Assembly: GCA_018067325.1 (NCBI GenBank)
Contig: JAGPUU010000435.1
Location: 1 to 6,289, forward strand
DNA from: Amphritea sp.
GTDB lineage: Bacteria; Pseudomonadota; Gammaproteobacteria; Pseudomonadales; Balneatricaceae
Direction: 5' to 3'
Length of the DNA stretch: 6,289 nucleotides
Shown: in pieces, positions 1-4,974 of the stretch
How positions within the stretch are numbered: the first letter of the stretch is position 1
How the letters are laid out: the number at the start of each line of letters is the position of its first letter
Position numbers and translations under genes: made by a program
Notes under the pieces: model-generated
Seen by the model: the letters and a program-made list of their open reading frames with translations, nothing else
Databases searched by the model: none
What the model was told of the DNA's origin: nothing

Positions 1-854
1 GGTGCATTACACGACTGACCACTGTTATTGAAGCACTGTCGCACACCACGGGTTACCGCCTTCTCGTCTGCATCTGCAAACACAATATTAGCGCCCTTGC
101 CTCCCAATTCCAGAGCTACACGTTTAACCGTGTCCGCTGCATTTTTTGAAATAGCGATACCCGCCCGGGTTGAACCGGTGAAAGATACCAGATCGACTTC
201 CGGATGACCTGAAAGCTGTGAACCAACCCCCAGACCATCACCATTAACAAGGTTAAACACACCCGCTGGGAACCCAGCCTGATCTATCATCTCGGCAAAT
301 AGCATTGATGACAGTGGCGAGATCTCAGAGGGTTTAAGTACCATGGTACAGCCTGTAGCCAATGCAGCCACGACCTTCAGAGTCACCTGGTTCATTGGCC
401 AGTTCCAGGGTGTGATCAACGCACACACACCCACGGCTTCATGAATAATTCGGTTATCCGCCGCCCGTTCACTCAATGGACGCTCAAACTCATAGCCTTT
501 CAGCGCACGAATCAGATTTTTAATATGCGCAGCACCCGCACCACACTGAGCAGTACGAGACAAGGCGATCGGCGCCCCCATCTCCGTTGAAATAGCCAGG
601 GCCATCTCATCTGCCCGGCTGTTGTATATGCTCAACAGCTTTTCCAAAAGAACAATACGCTCATCTTTTGATGTCTGACTCCAGCTATCAAAAGCCTGTC
701 GGGCCGCTTCAACCGCGGCATTGGTATCGGCTTCTCCACCCAAAGAGATAGTGCCGCACACCTCTTCAGTTGAGGGATTGATCACCTCAAAATCGTTACT
801 CTGAACAGGCGCTACCCAGCTGCCATCAATATAAAAAAGGCGTAAATCTGACAT
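1..854 (-). CDS. Aldehyde dehydrogenase, NAD-type, partial (C-terminus off the left edge)
   Basis: Oxidises an aldehyde to the carboxylic acid with NAD(P)+ in the cytoplasm. It reads from ATG at 854 down to the left edge without a stop: 284 whole codons plus two bases, about 60% of the usual 470-500 residues. Visible family landmarks are TPWNWP (148-153, N151 being the oxyanion-hole Asn), KPSE (174-177), FTGST (225-229, Rossmann loop), LELGGK (248-253, general base E249) and NSGQSCNAP with nucleophile C282, three codons from the edge. E177 occupies the position that in this superfamily usually binds the adenosine ribose and favours NAD+. The missing part is the rest of the catalytic domain and the oligomerisation tail. 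An AGGGA Shine-Dalgarno at 868-864 lies 9 nt before the ATG. The NSGQSCNAP form resembles the CddD-like group of aldehyde dehydrogenases, but this is recollection. The substrate is unknown; a role downstream of the P450 is possible. Confidence 0.95.
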   Translation of the reverse strand, partial: MSDLRLFYIDGSWVAPVQSNDFEVINPSTEEVCGTISLGGEADTNAAVEAARQAFDSWSQTSKDERIVLLEKLLSIYNSRADEMALAISTEMGAPIALSRTAQCGAGAAHIKNLIRALKGYEFERPLSERAADNRIIHEAVGVCALITPWNWPMNQVTLKVVAALATGCTMVLKPSEISPLSSMLFAEMIDQAGFPAGVFNLVNGDGLGVGSQLSGHPEVDLVSFTGSTRAGIAISKNAADTVKRVALELGGKGANIVFADADEKAVTRGVRQCFNNSGQSCNA

Positions 855-880
855 TTTTATTATTCCCTATCTTTCTAATA

Positions 881-910
881 ATTTTATTCTTGCAGTGAAA
901 ACAGTCTTAA
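881..910 (-). promoter_or_regulatory. Candidate sigma70 promoter for the aldehyde dehydrogenase
   Basis: On the minus strand, TTAAGA (910-905) matches 4 of 6 bases of the -35 consensus, and TAAAAT (886-881) matches 5 of 6 of the -10 consensus, with 18 bp between. Transcription would begin near 874, giving a leader of about 20 nt that includes the AGGGA ribosome binding site. A second minus-strand -10-like hexamer, TATACT, lies within the dyad at 973-987 but lacks a good -35. Assigned from consensus only. Confidence 0.4.
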
Positions 911-960
911 CGCAGGAATCCATATAAGTAATTACCCTCATCTTACATGGATTCCCGTGT
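910..960. repeat. Long interrupted inverted repeat, candidate operator
   Basis: Arms GGAATCCATATAAG (915-928) and CTTACATGGATTCC (942-955) are complementary at 13 of 14 positions around a 13-bp spacer. After one further mismatch the pairing continues outward over 910-913 and 957-960, with one G-T pair. The centre (935) falls about 61 bp upstream of the start predicted for the aldehyde dehydrogenase, abutting its -35. That position suits an activator dimer such as a LysR- or Crp-type protein. It could also be an RNA hairpin if transcription starts further upstream. There is no T-run on either side, so it is not a standard terminator. Confidence 0.6.
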
Positions 961-972
961 AAACCAAGACCA

Positions 973-987
973 TCAGTATAGTACTGA
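973..987. repeat. Short dyad TCAGTA-TAG-TACTGA
   Basis: A perfect 6-bp inverted repeat around a 3-bp centre. On the minus strand it contains TATACT, a possible -10 element pointing toward the aldehyde dehydrogenase, so it could be a repressor site over an alternative promoter. A dyad of this size could occur by chance in AT-rich DNA. Confidence 0.3.
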
Positions 988-1069
988 GACACCCACACGA
1001 AAGTAGTAATCCTAAAAATCCAACTCCACTGAGCGGTTTAACTATTGTATTCACCCTACACAAAAGTAG

Positions 1070-1090
1070 AAAATAGCCCCCTTCTATTTT
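1070..1090 (+). promoter_or_regulatory. Short hairpin in the nhaD leader
   Basis: AAAATAG (1070-1076) can pair with CTATTTT (1084-1090) around a seven-base CCCCCTT loop, ending 8 nt before the GGGAA ribosome binding site. The stem is AT-rich and weak. It might tune translation initiation or be incidental. Confidence 0.25.
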
Positions 1091-1108
1091 TCGATACCGG
1101 GAACAGAG

Positions 1109-2344
1109 ATGCATTACTTGTTACTAAGTCTGATCACGCTCGCTTTTCTGCTGATCATTTTTGAAGATGTTGTTCACCTGAACAAAGCTAAATCCACACT
1201 CTTTATTGGCACACTGGTCTGGATTCTTGCTTTTGTATTCCCTGAAAAATCACCTCAGTTGATTCAAGAGGCTCTTAACGAACAACTACTCGATATCGCC
1301 GTTCTGTGGCTGTTTTTGATGGCCGCGATGACCTTTGTAGCCTACCTCAACGAAAAAGGTTTGATTACTCAGCTGGTATATCGAATGCTGCCCAGTGAGT
1401 TGAAACTCAGCACTCTGATGATTCTGATCGCATTGCTGGGCCTTTTGTTCTCCTCCCTGGCAGACAACATCACCGCATCTCTGATCATGCTGTCACTGTT
1501 AGCCTCACTCAAGCTTGAGACAAAAGACACCCTGAAGTTTGCCGCACTGATTGTGTTTGCCGTTAACTCTGGCGGGGTTTCGCTGATTACTGGCGACGTC
1601 ACCACCCTGATGATATTTCTCAACGGAAAAGTATCTATCCTCAATTTGATGCTACTGGTTCTGCCAGCCATTATCGGCGTTGCGATTTTAGCGCTGATTC
1701 TGATGCGGGGTAGCAACGAGGTGATCACTCTCCCTAAGTTTAAACGGCCTATCGCTAAACAGGACAAACTGATCGCCGCTCTCTTTCTGCTGACTATTCT
1801 CAGCACACTGTATCTGAGCGTGATGTTCTCAGTCCCACCGGTTCTGACGTTTTTGTTTGGACTGTCGTTGATGTTTATCGTCCACCAGATCCTTTTCCGT
1901 AAACAACAAAACCCAAACGTGCTTGAATACGTACGTGAAATCGAATTCGATACGCTGCTCTTCTTCCTTGGCGTTCTGTTACTGGTAGGTATGTTAAAAG
2001 AACTATCAGTACTGGAACTACTGCCAGAACTCTATACTTATATGCCACCTGCGGTAGCCAATTACTTCATTGGCATCCTCTCCGCACTGGTTGATAACGT
2101 ACCTTTAACCGCTGCGATTCTTCAATCAGATATCCAGATGAGCCAGGCTGAATGGCTGGGACTGACCTACGCAGTAGGTGTTGGCGGCTCGATTCTGATC
2201 GTCGGTTCTGCCGCCGGCGTTATCGCGCTGAGTAAACTCGAAGGGCTCTCTTTCATCTCCTATCTACGCTTTATTCACTGGCTGCTGATTGCATATACCT
2301 GCGGTTACCTGGCCGTGATGGCTCTGACAAACCTGGTACTTTGA
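1109..2344 (+). CDS. nhaD: NhaD-family Na+/H+ antiporter
   Basis: An inner-membrane secondary transporter (ion transporter superfamily) predicted to export Na+ (possibly Li+) in exchange for protons, for salt and alkaline-pH tolerance. The 411-residue product is almost wholly hydrophobic, with about a dozen membrane segments and no cleavable signal. Conserved polar motifs lie in membrane helices: SSLADNITAS (115-124, D119/N120), NSGG (153-156) with GDVTT (162-166), EFDTLLFF (279-286) and the matching second-half motif LVDNVPLTAA (327-336, D329/N330). The two D-N motifs reflect the inverted-repeat fold of the family. GDVTT separates it from ArsB-like arsenite carriers, which have different motifs here. 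The start at 1109 follows GGGAA (1099-1103). It is divergent from the aldehyde dehydrogenase and convergent with the AraC regulator, so it is probably transcribed alone and is likely a housekeeping ion-homeostasis gene rather than part of the P450 pathway. The exact ion is inferred from family membership. Confidence 0.9.
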   Translation: MHYLLLSLITLAFLLIIFEDVVHLNKAKSTLFIGTLVWILAFVFPEKSPQLIQEALNEQLLDIAVLWLFLMAAMTFVAYLNEKGLITQLVYRMLPSELKLSTLMILIALLGLLFSSLADNITASLIMLSLLASLKLETKDTLKFAALIVFAVNSGGVSLITGDVTTLMIFLNGKVSILNLMLLVLPAIIGVAILALILMRGSNEVITLPKFKRPIAKQDKLIAALFLLTILSTLYLSVMFSVPPVLTFLFGLSLMFIVHQILFRKQQNPNVLEYVREIEFDTLLFFLGVLLLVGMLKELSVLELLPELYTYMPPAVANYFIGILSALVDNVPLTAAILQSDIQMSQAEWLGLTYAVGVGGSILIVGSAAGVIALSKLEGLSFISYLRFIHWLLIAYTCGYLAVMALTNLVL

Positions 2345-2362
2345 TACAGCGCTAGATAACTG

Positions 2363-2389
2363 GTCAGCGGGATTATGTATCCCGCTGAC
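2363..2389. terminator. Hairpin between convergent nhaD and araC-type gene
   Basis: GTCAGCGGGAT (2363-2373) and ATCCCGCTGAC (2379-2389) form a perfect GC-rich 11-bp stem with a 5-base loop, 18 nt after the nhaD stop. It overlaps the last codons of the convergent regulator, whose TAA (2375-2373) lies at the loop edge. Neither strand has a T-run after the stem, so it departs from a textbook intrinsic terminator. It probably marks or protects the 3' ends of both messages. Confidence 0.6.
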
Positions 2390-3305
2390 TCCGAAACGCA
2401 CCCGGACTCAGGCCCACGCGCCGTTTAAAAAATCGTGAAAAATAGGCCGGATCTTTAAATCCGAGATCATAAGCGATCAGAGAGGCCGGCGCTGCGGTAT
2501 AGATAAGAAACCGTTGAGCTTCAAGAATCAGCCTATCCTGTAACAGCTGACTAACATTTTTTCCCGCCACCGCTGCACAAGCTCTATTTAATCCTATCGG
2601 CGTTGTATTCAGCATCTCAGCATACTGATTAGCCGACAGGTGATCCCGGTAATGCAGTTCAATTAGTTGGCATAACTCTTTATAGCGCTCCTCATATCGA
2701 CTACCCGCTTCAGAGCGACTGTAGGCCGAATGCAACTTGCGCCCAATACGAATAAGTAGCGAGAAGAGCAACCACTCAAACATCAGCGCCTTAGCAGGCT
2801 GATTATCGGAATACTCCCGCCGCAAATTTTTGACTTGCTCATCAATCAACTGCTGATCCGGATCATCTGCTGACAGAGGGATAATCAACGCCTTACTCAG
2901 CAGCTCCTCTTTAAAAGGAAAACGCCTCTGAAACTGCTCATCTAACATCAATAGCTGAGACACAGTTACCACTGAACCTTCAGTGCTTTGCTGATCAAAC
3001 TCAAATCCGTGCACCACACCCGCGGGAACGGTAATCAGACAAGGTGCCGCTTCCGACTGTTCCAGCCCGTCGATATGAATTCTGACACTACCTTTACGCA
3101 CATACACCAACTGAAACATTTTCGGGTGGGTGTGAATGTTAATCGTCCAGTCAAACAGCTCAGCCCGGGTACGAATATCTTCAATATGGATAAACTCCGG
3201 GTCCCCAAGGGAGGTCTCTTCGCTGTACAGAGAGTAGGTGGAGATTAACTGATCCGTAGCGCTGCCACTGTTAATTTTATTCATCTTTTTATTCGCCAAC
3301 TGCAT
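2373..3305 (-). CDS. AraC-family transcriptional regulator, PobR/HpaA-like
   Basis: Cytoplasmic ligand-responsive DNA-binding protein of 310 residues, a normal length. The N-terminal half (about 55-105) is a cupin sensor: HTHPKMFQLVYVRKG (58-72), then VPAGVVHGFEF (93-103), with H58, H60 and H99 in the usual places. The C-terminal domain (about 205-307) has two helix-turn-helix units: SANQYAEMLNTTPIGLNRAC (224-243) and IAYDLGFKDPAYFSRFFKR (277-295), followed by the family signature VGLSPGAFR (297-305). The NTTP/LNR and DPAYFSRFF phrasing resembles regulators of 4-hydroxybenzoate and 4-hydroxyphenylacetate catabolism (PobR, PobC, HpaA), so an aromatic acid effector is a fair guess only. It is divergent from the P450 operon with 128 bp between them, which suggests it activates that operon. 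Start uncertain: no Shine-Dalgarno precedes the ATG at 3305, and M8 (ATG at 3284) is an alternative with only a weak purine run. Confidence 0.9.
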   Translation of the reverse strand: MQLANKKMNKINSGSATDQLISTYSLYSEETSLGDPEFIHIEDIRTRAELFDWTINIHTHPKMFQLVYVRKGSVRIHIDGLEQSEAAPCLITVPAGVVHGFEFDQQSTEGSVVTVSQLLMLDEQFQRRFPFKEELLSKALIIPLSADDPDQQLIDEQVKNLRREYSDNQPAKALMFEWLLFSLLIRIGRKLHSAYSRSEAGSRYEERYKELCQLIELHYRDHLSANQYAEMLNTTPIGLNRACAAVAGKNVSQLLQDRLILEAQRFLIYTAAPASLIAYDLGFKDPAYFSRFFKRRVGLSPGAFRSQRDT

Positions 3306-3380
3306 TCACAAATAGGTTAACTGTCTTAAAAGTACAATAAGTTGAACTGAATATCCATTTTCCAAGCCTCCCAATACACC

Positions 3381-3386
3381 TACAAT
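3381..3386 (+). promoter_or_regulatory. Candidate -10 element of the P450 operon
   Basis: TACAAT matches 5 of 6 bases of TATAAT and would start transcription near 3393, giving a leader of about 40 nt. The hexamer 17 bp upstream (TTTTCC, 3358-3363) is a poor -35, which is what one expects of an activator-dependent promoter. Confidence 0.35.
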
Positions 3387-3422
3387 TTGTGCAGATTCAA
3401 AAAACAATAAAGAAATAACTCT

Positions 3423-3428
3423 AAGGAG
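3423..3428 (+). promoter_or_regulatory. Ribosome binding site fixing the P450 start
   Basis: AAGGAG is a near-perfect Shine-Dalgarno 5 nt before the ATG at 3434. It overlaps the alternative in-frame GTG at 3428, which rules that codon out as the start. Confidence 0.85.
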
Positions 3429-3433
3429 TGCGA

Positions 3434-4594
3434 ATGTTTAAATTTGATCCTTACTCGCCGGAGATCGATGCCGATCCATTTCCTGCATACGCCACACTAC
3501 GAGCTGAATATCCATGCTTTTGGAGTGAAGATATTGAGATGTGGGTTCTGTCCCGCCATAAAGATATCGTTATGGCGCTGAACGATTGGGAAACCTTCTC
3601 TTCAGCCAAAGGAAACCTGGTAAGCGAACTGCCTGGACGCCAGGGTTCAACTCTGGGCACCACAGATCCACCGCGTCACGACCGTCTACGCGCATTGATC
3701 CAAAAAGCCGTAACCAAGCGCGCACTGACTCATATACTTGAGCCAGCCCGTGCCACGATGCGTAAGCACCTTGATGCACTGAAAGGCCGCGAGCAGTTTG
3801 ATTATGTGAGCGAATTGTCTTCCAGGTATACGGTCGACCTGATTGTATATCTGTTTGATCTGCCGAACGAAAACCTACAAACTGTACGTGACAAAGCCGT
3901 TCTTATGGTGCAGACAGACCCTAAAACCAAGCAGAAAGGTCCGGAGCATATCGAAGCCTTTGAGTGGATGCAGGATTATGCCGCCAAGCTCGTAGAAGAA
4001 CGTAAAAGAAACCCTGGGGAAGACCTCCTGAGTCAGTTTATTCTGTCTGAAATTGACGGAGAAAAACTGACAGACAAAGAGATTCTACTGACAGTTACAA
4101 CTTTGATCATGGCGGGTATCGAATCGCTTTCCGGCTTCTTAACCATGCTGGTTAAAAATATTACGGATTACCCTGAAGTACGGGATGCATTAGTAGCCGA
4201 TCCATCTCTGATTCCCGATGCAATCGAAGAGAGCTTGCGCTTTAATACCTCAGCACAGCGCTTCCGTCGTTGCATCAACAAGGAGACAACGTTGCACGGT
4301 CAAACAATGAAGCCCGGAGATTTTGTTATTCTGGCCTATGGTGCAGCCAACCGTGACGATGAAGCGTTCCCTAATGCTGATGTGTATGACCTGGCCCGCA
4401 AGCCAAAAGGCCATCTGGGGTTCGGAGGCGGCGTTCACGCATGCCTGGGCACATCCATTGCGCGACTTGCCTGCAAAGTGCTTCTGGAAGAGCTACTGAT
4501 AGCATTCCCGAACATCTCAAAGGTAGAACAAGAACTACGCTGGATGTCTTCTACAAACTTCCGTAGCCCACTAGAGCTACAGATTAAAATCTGA
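3434..4594 (+). CDS. Cytochrome P450, soluble class I bacterial monooxygenase
   Basis: Heme-thiolate monooxygenase that uses O2 and two electrons, supplied by the ferredoxin encoded next, to insert oxygen into a small organic substrate (hydroxylation or O/N-dealkylation). The 386-residue protein has no membrane anchor. Landmarks in order: C-helix DPPRHDRLR (78-86; H82 and R86 contact heme), I-helix AGIES (227-231), K-helix ExxR as E266-S-L-R269, the FRR stretch (277-279) in the heme-propionate region, ANRDDEAF (305-312), and the heme loop FGGGVHACLG (330-339) with axial ligand C337. The usual acid-alcohol pair is E230-S231, serine replacing the common threonine. The ATG at 3434 is chosen over the GTG at 3428 by the AAGGAG placement. 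First gene of a three-gene operon. The ANRD and heme-loop regions recall CYP199A-type aromatic-acid demethylases, but overall identity looks modest and I cannot assign a CYP family or substrate. Confidence 0.95.
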   Translation: MFKFDPYSPEIDADPFPAYATLRAEYPCFWSEDIEMWVLSRHKDIVMALNDWETFSSAKGNLVSELPGRQGSTLGTTDPPRHDRLRALIQKAVTKRALTHILEPARATMRKHLDALKGREQFDYVSELSSRYTVDLIVYLFDLPNENLQTVRDKAVLMVQTDPKTKQKGPEHIEAFEWMQDYAAKLVEERKRNPGEDLLSQFILSEIDGEKLTDKEILLTVTTLIMAGIESLSGFLTMLVKNITDYPEVRDALVADPSLIPDAIEESLRFNTSAQRFRRCINKETTLHGQTMKPGDFVILAYGAANRDDEAFPNADVYDLARKPKGHLGFGGGVHACLGTSIARLACKVLLEELLIAFPNISKVEQELRWMSSTNFRSPLELQIKI

Positions 4595-4609
4595 TTATAA
4601 ACAAAATAC

Positions 4610-4631
4610 CAGGCAGCCTGCGGGCTGTCTG
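4610..4631 (+). other. UNCG-capped hairpin between P450 and ferredoxin genes
   Basis: CAGGCAGCC (4610-4618) pairs with GGCTGTCTG (4623-4631) over 9 bp with one G-U, closed by the loop C(TGCG)G, a member of the very stable UNCG tetraloop class. It starts 15 nt after the P450 stop and ends 6 nt before the ferredoxin ribosome binding site. No U-run follows, so it is unlikely to end transcription. Likely roles are protecting the P450 message from 3' decay or setting the relative output of P450 and ferredoxin. Confidence 0.6.
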
Positions 4632-4637
4632 ACAGAT

Positions 4638-4643
4638 GAGGTG
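4638..4643 (+). promoter_or_regulatory. Ribosome binding site fixing the ferredoxin start
   Basis: GAGGTG lies 7 nt before the ATG at 4651. The upstream in-frame ATG at 4636 overlaps this site and would add five residues (MRCKA) not expected in the family, so 4651 is preferred. Confidence 0.75.
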
Positions 4644-4650
4644 CAAAGCA

Positions 4651-4974
4651 ATGCCTACAGTTACTTATGTTGATTTCCAGGGCCAATCCACCGAACTGGA
4701 TCTGGCAGAAGGTATGACGATTATGCAAGGCGCTGTCATGAACGGCGTTGAAGGCATTGAAGGTGAGTGCAGTGGCTCTTGCGCCTGTGCAACTTGCCAT
4801 TGCTATGTTGATGATGCCTGGCTGGCCAAATTGCCAGAGATGTCAGAAAACGAAGAAGAGATGCTTGAAGACACGGCCTCTGAGCGCAAAACTAACAGCC
4901 GTCTGAGCTGCCAGATCAAAGCGACTGCAACAATGAACGGTATTGTTATCCATATGCCTGAGGAGCAGGAGTAA
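4651..4974 (+). CDS. [2Fe-2S] ferredoxin, adrenodoxin/putidaredoxin type
   Basis: Small cytoplasmic electron carrier of 107 residues, normal for the family, shuttling single electrons from the FAD reductase to the P450. The cluster ligands fit C-x5-C-x2-C-x37-C: C40, C46, C49 and C87, within ECSGSCACATCH (39-50) and LSCQIK (85-90). Two further cysteines, C44 and C51, lie in the same loop. C44 is common in relatives; C51 replaces a usually hydrophobic residue. An acidic stretch, MSENEEEMLED (64-74), matches the helix through which this class docks to its partners. The C-terminus ends EEQE, without the terminal Trp that putidaredoxin uses with P450cam. It lies 56 nt after the P450 stop and overlaps the reductase start by one base (TAATG). 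An Isc ferredoxin is unlikely, given this P450 operon and the absence of isc genes. Confidence 0.95.
   Translation: MPTVTYVDFQGQSTELDLAEGMTIMQGAVMNGVEGIEGECSGSCACATCHCYVDDAWLAKLPEMSENEEEMLEDTASERKTNSRLSCQIKATATMNGIVIHMPEEQE
4960..4965 (+). promoter_or_regulatory. Ribosome binding site of the reductase, inside the ferredoxin gene
   Basis: GAGGAG lies 8 nt before the ATG at 4974, inside the last ferredoxin codons. A second GGAG (4968-4971) is only 2 nt from the start. The strong site and one-base stop/start overlap point to translational coupling and balanced production of the two redox partners. Confidence 0.7.

Larger units (their letters stand above)
855..1108. other. Divergent intergenic control region between aldehyde dehydrogenase and nhaD
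   Basis: This 254-bp AT-rich stretch separates two divergent genes and must hold both sets of start signals. It contains a long interrupted inverted repeat (910-960), a smaller dyad (973-987), a sigma70-like promoter reading toward the dehydrogenase (910-881), and a short AAAATAG/CTATTTT hairpin (1070-1090) just before the nhaD ribosome binding site. For nhaD the best I can find is a weak pair, TTGTAT at 1045-1050 and TAGAAA at 1067-1072 with 16 bp between, which is not convincing. I see no small reading frame with a credible start. Confidence 0.7.
3306..3433. promoter_or_regulatory. Divergent control region between regulator and P450 operon
   Basis: This 128-bp AT-rich region must carry the promoters of both divergent transcripts. 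Two similar palindromic motifs lie 25 bp apart: GTTAAC (3316-3321) and AGTTGAACT (3340-3348, mirror-symmetric about G3344). They read GGTTAACTG and AGTTGAACTG in the same direction, a spacing compatible with paired half-sites of an AraC-type dimer. They sit upstream of the best -10 hexamer for the P450 operon. Binding is inferred, not shown. Confidence 0.4.

Noticed and set aside
1035..1043. GTTTAAC near nhaD as a third copy of the GTTnAAC motif seen by the P450 promoter
   Set aside because: A six-base match in AT-rich DNA is easily random, and there is no paired copy nearby.
1369..1806. 145-codon open frame on the minus strand inside nhaD
   Set aside because: It lies wholly antisense to a well-supported membrane transporter gene, has no ribosome binding site I can see and no recognisable domain.
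2988..3248. 86-codon plus-strand frame opposite the regulator
   Set aside because: It is a shadow of the AraC cupin domain, and its translation has no family features.
3349..3358. ATCCAT in the P450 control region as a half-site of the inverted repeat at 910-960
   Set aside because: Only six contiguous bases are shared and no second arm is present, so common regulation is not supported.
3428..3430. GTG as an upstream start of the P450
   Set aside because: The codon overlaps the AAGGAG ribosome binding site, which is ideally spaced for the ATG at 3434.
4636..4638. ATG as an upstream start of the ferredoxin
   Set aside because: It overlaps the GAGGTG ribosome binding site, has no site of its own and would add residues atypical for the family.
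4435..4800. 121-codon open frame on the minus strand across the P450/ferredoxin junction
   Set aside because: It is antisense to two genes with diagnostic motifs and crosses the intergenic hairpin; its product resembles nothing known.
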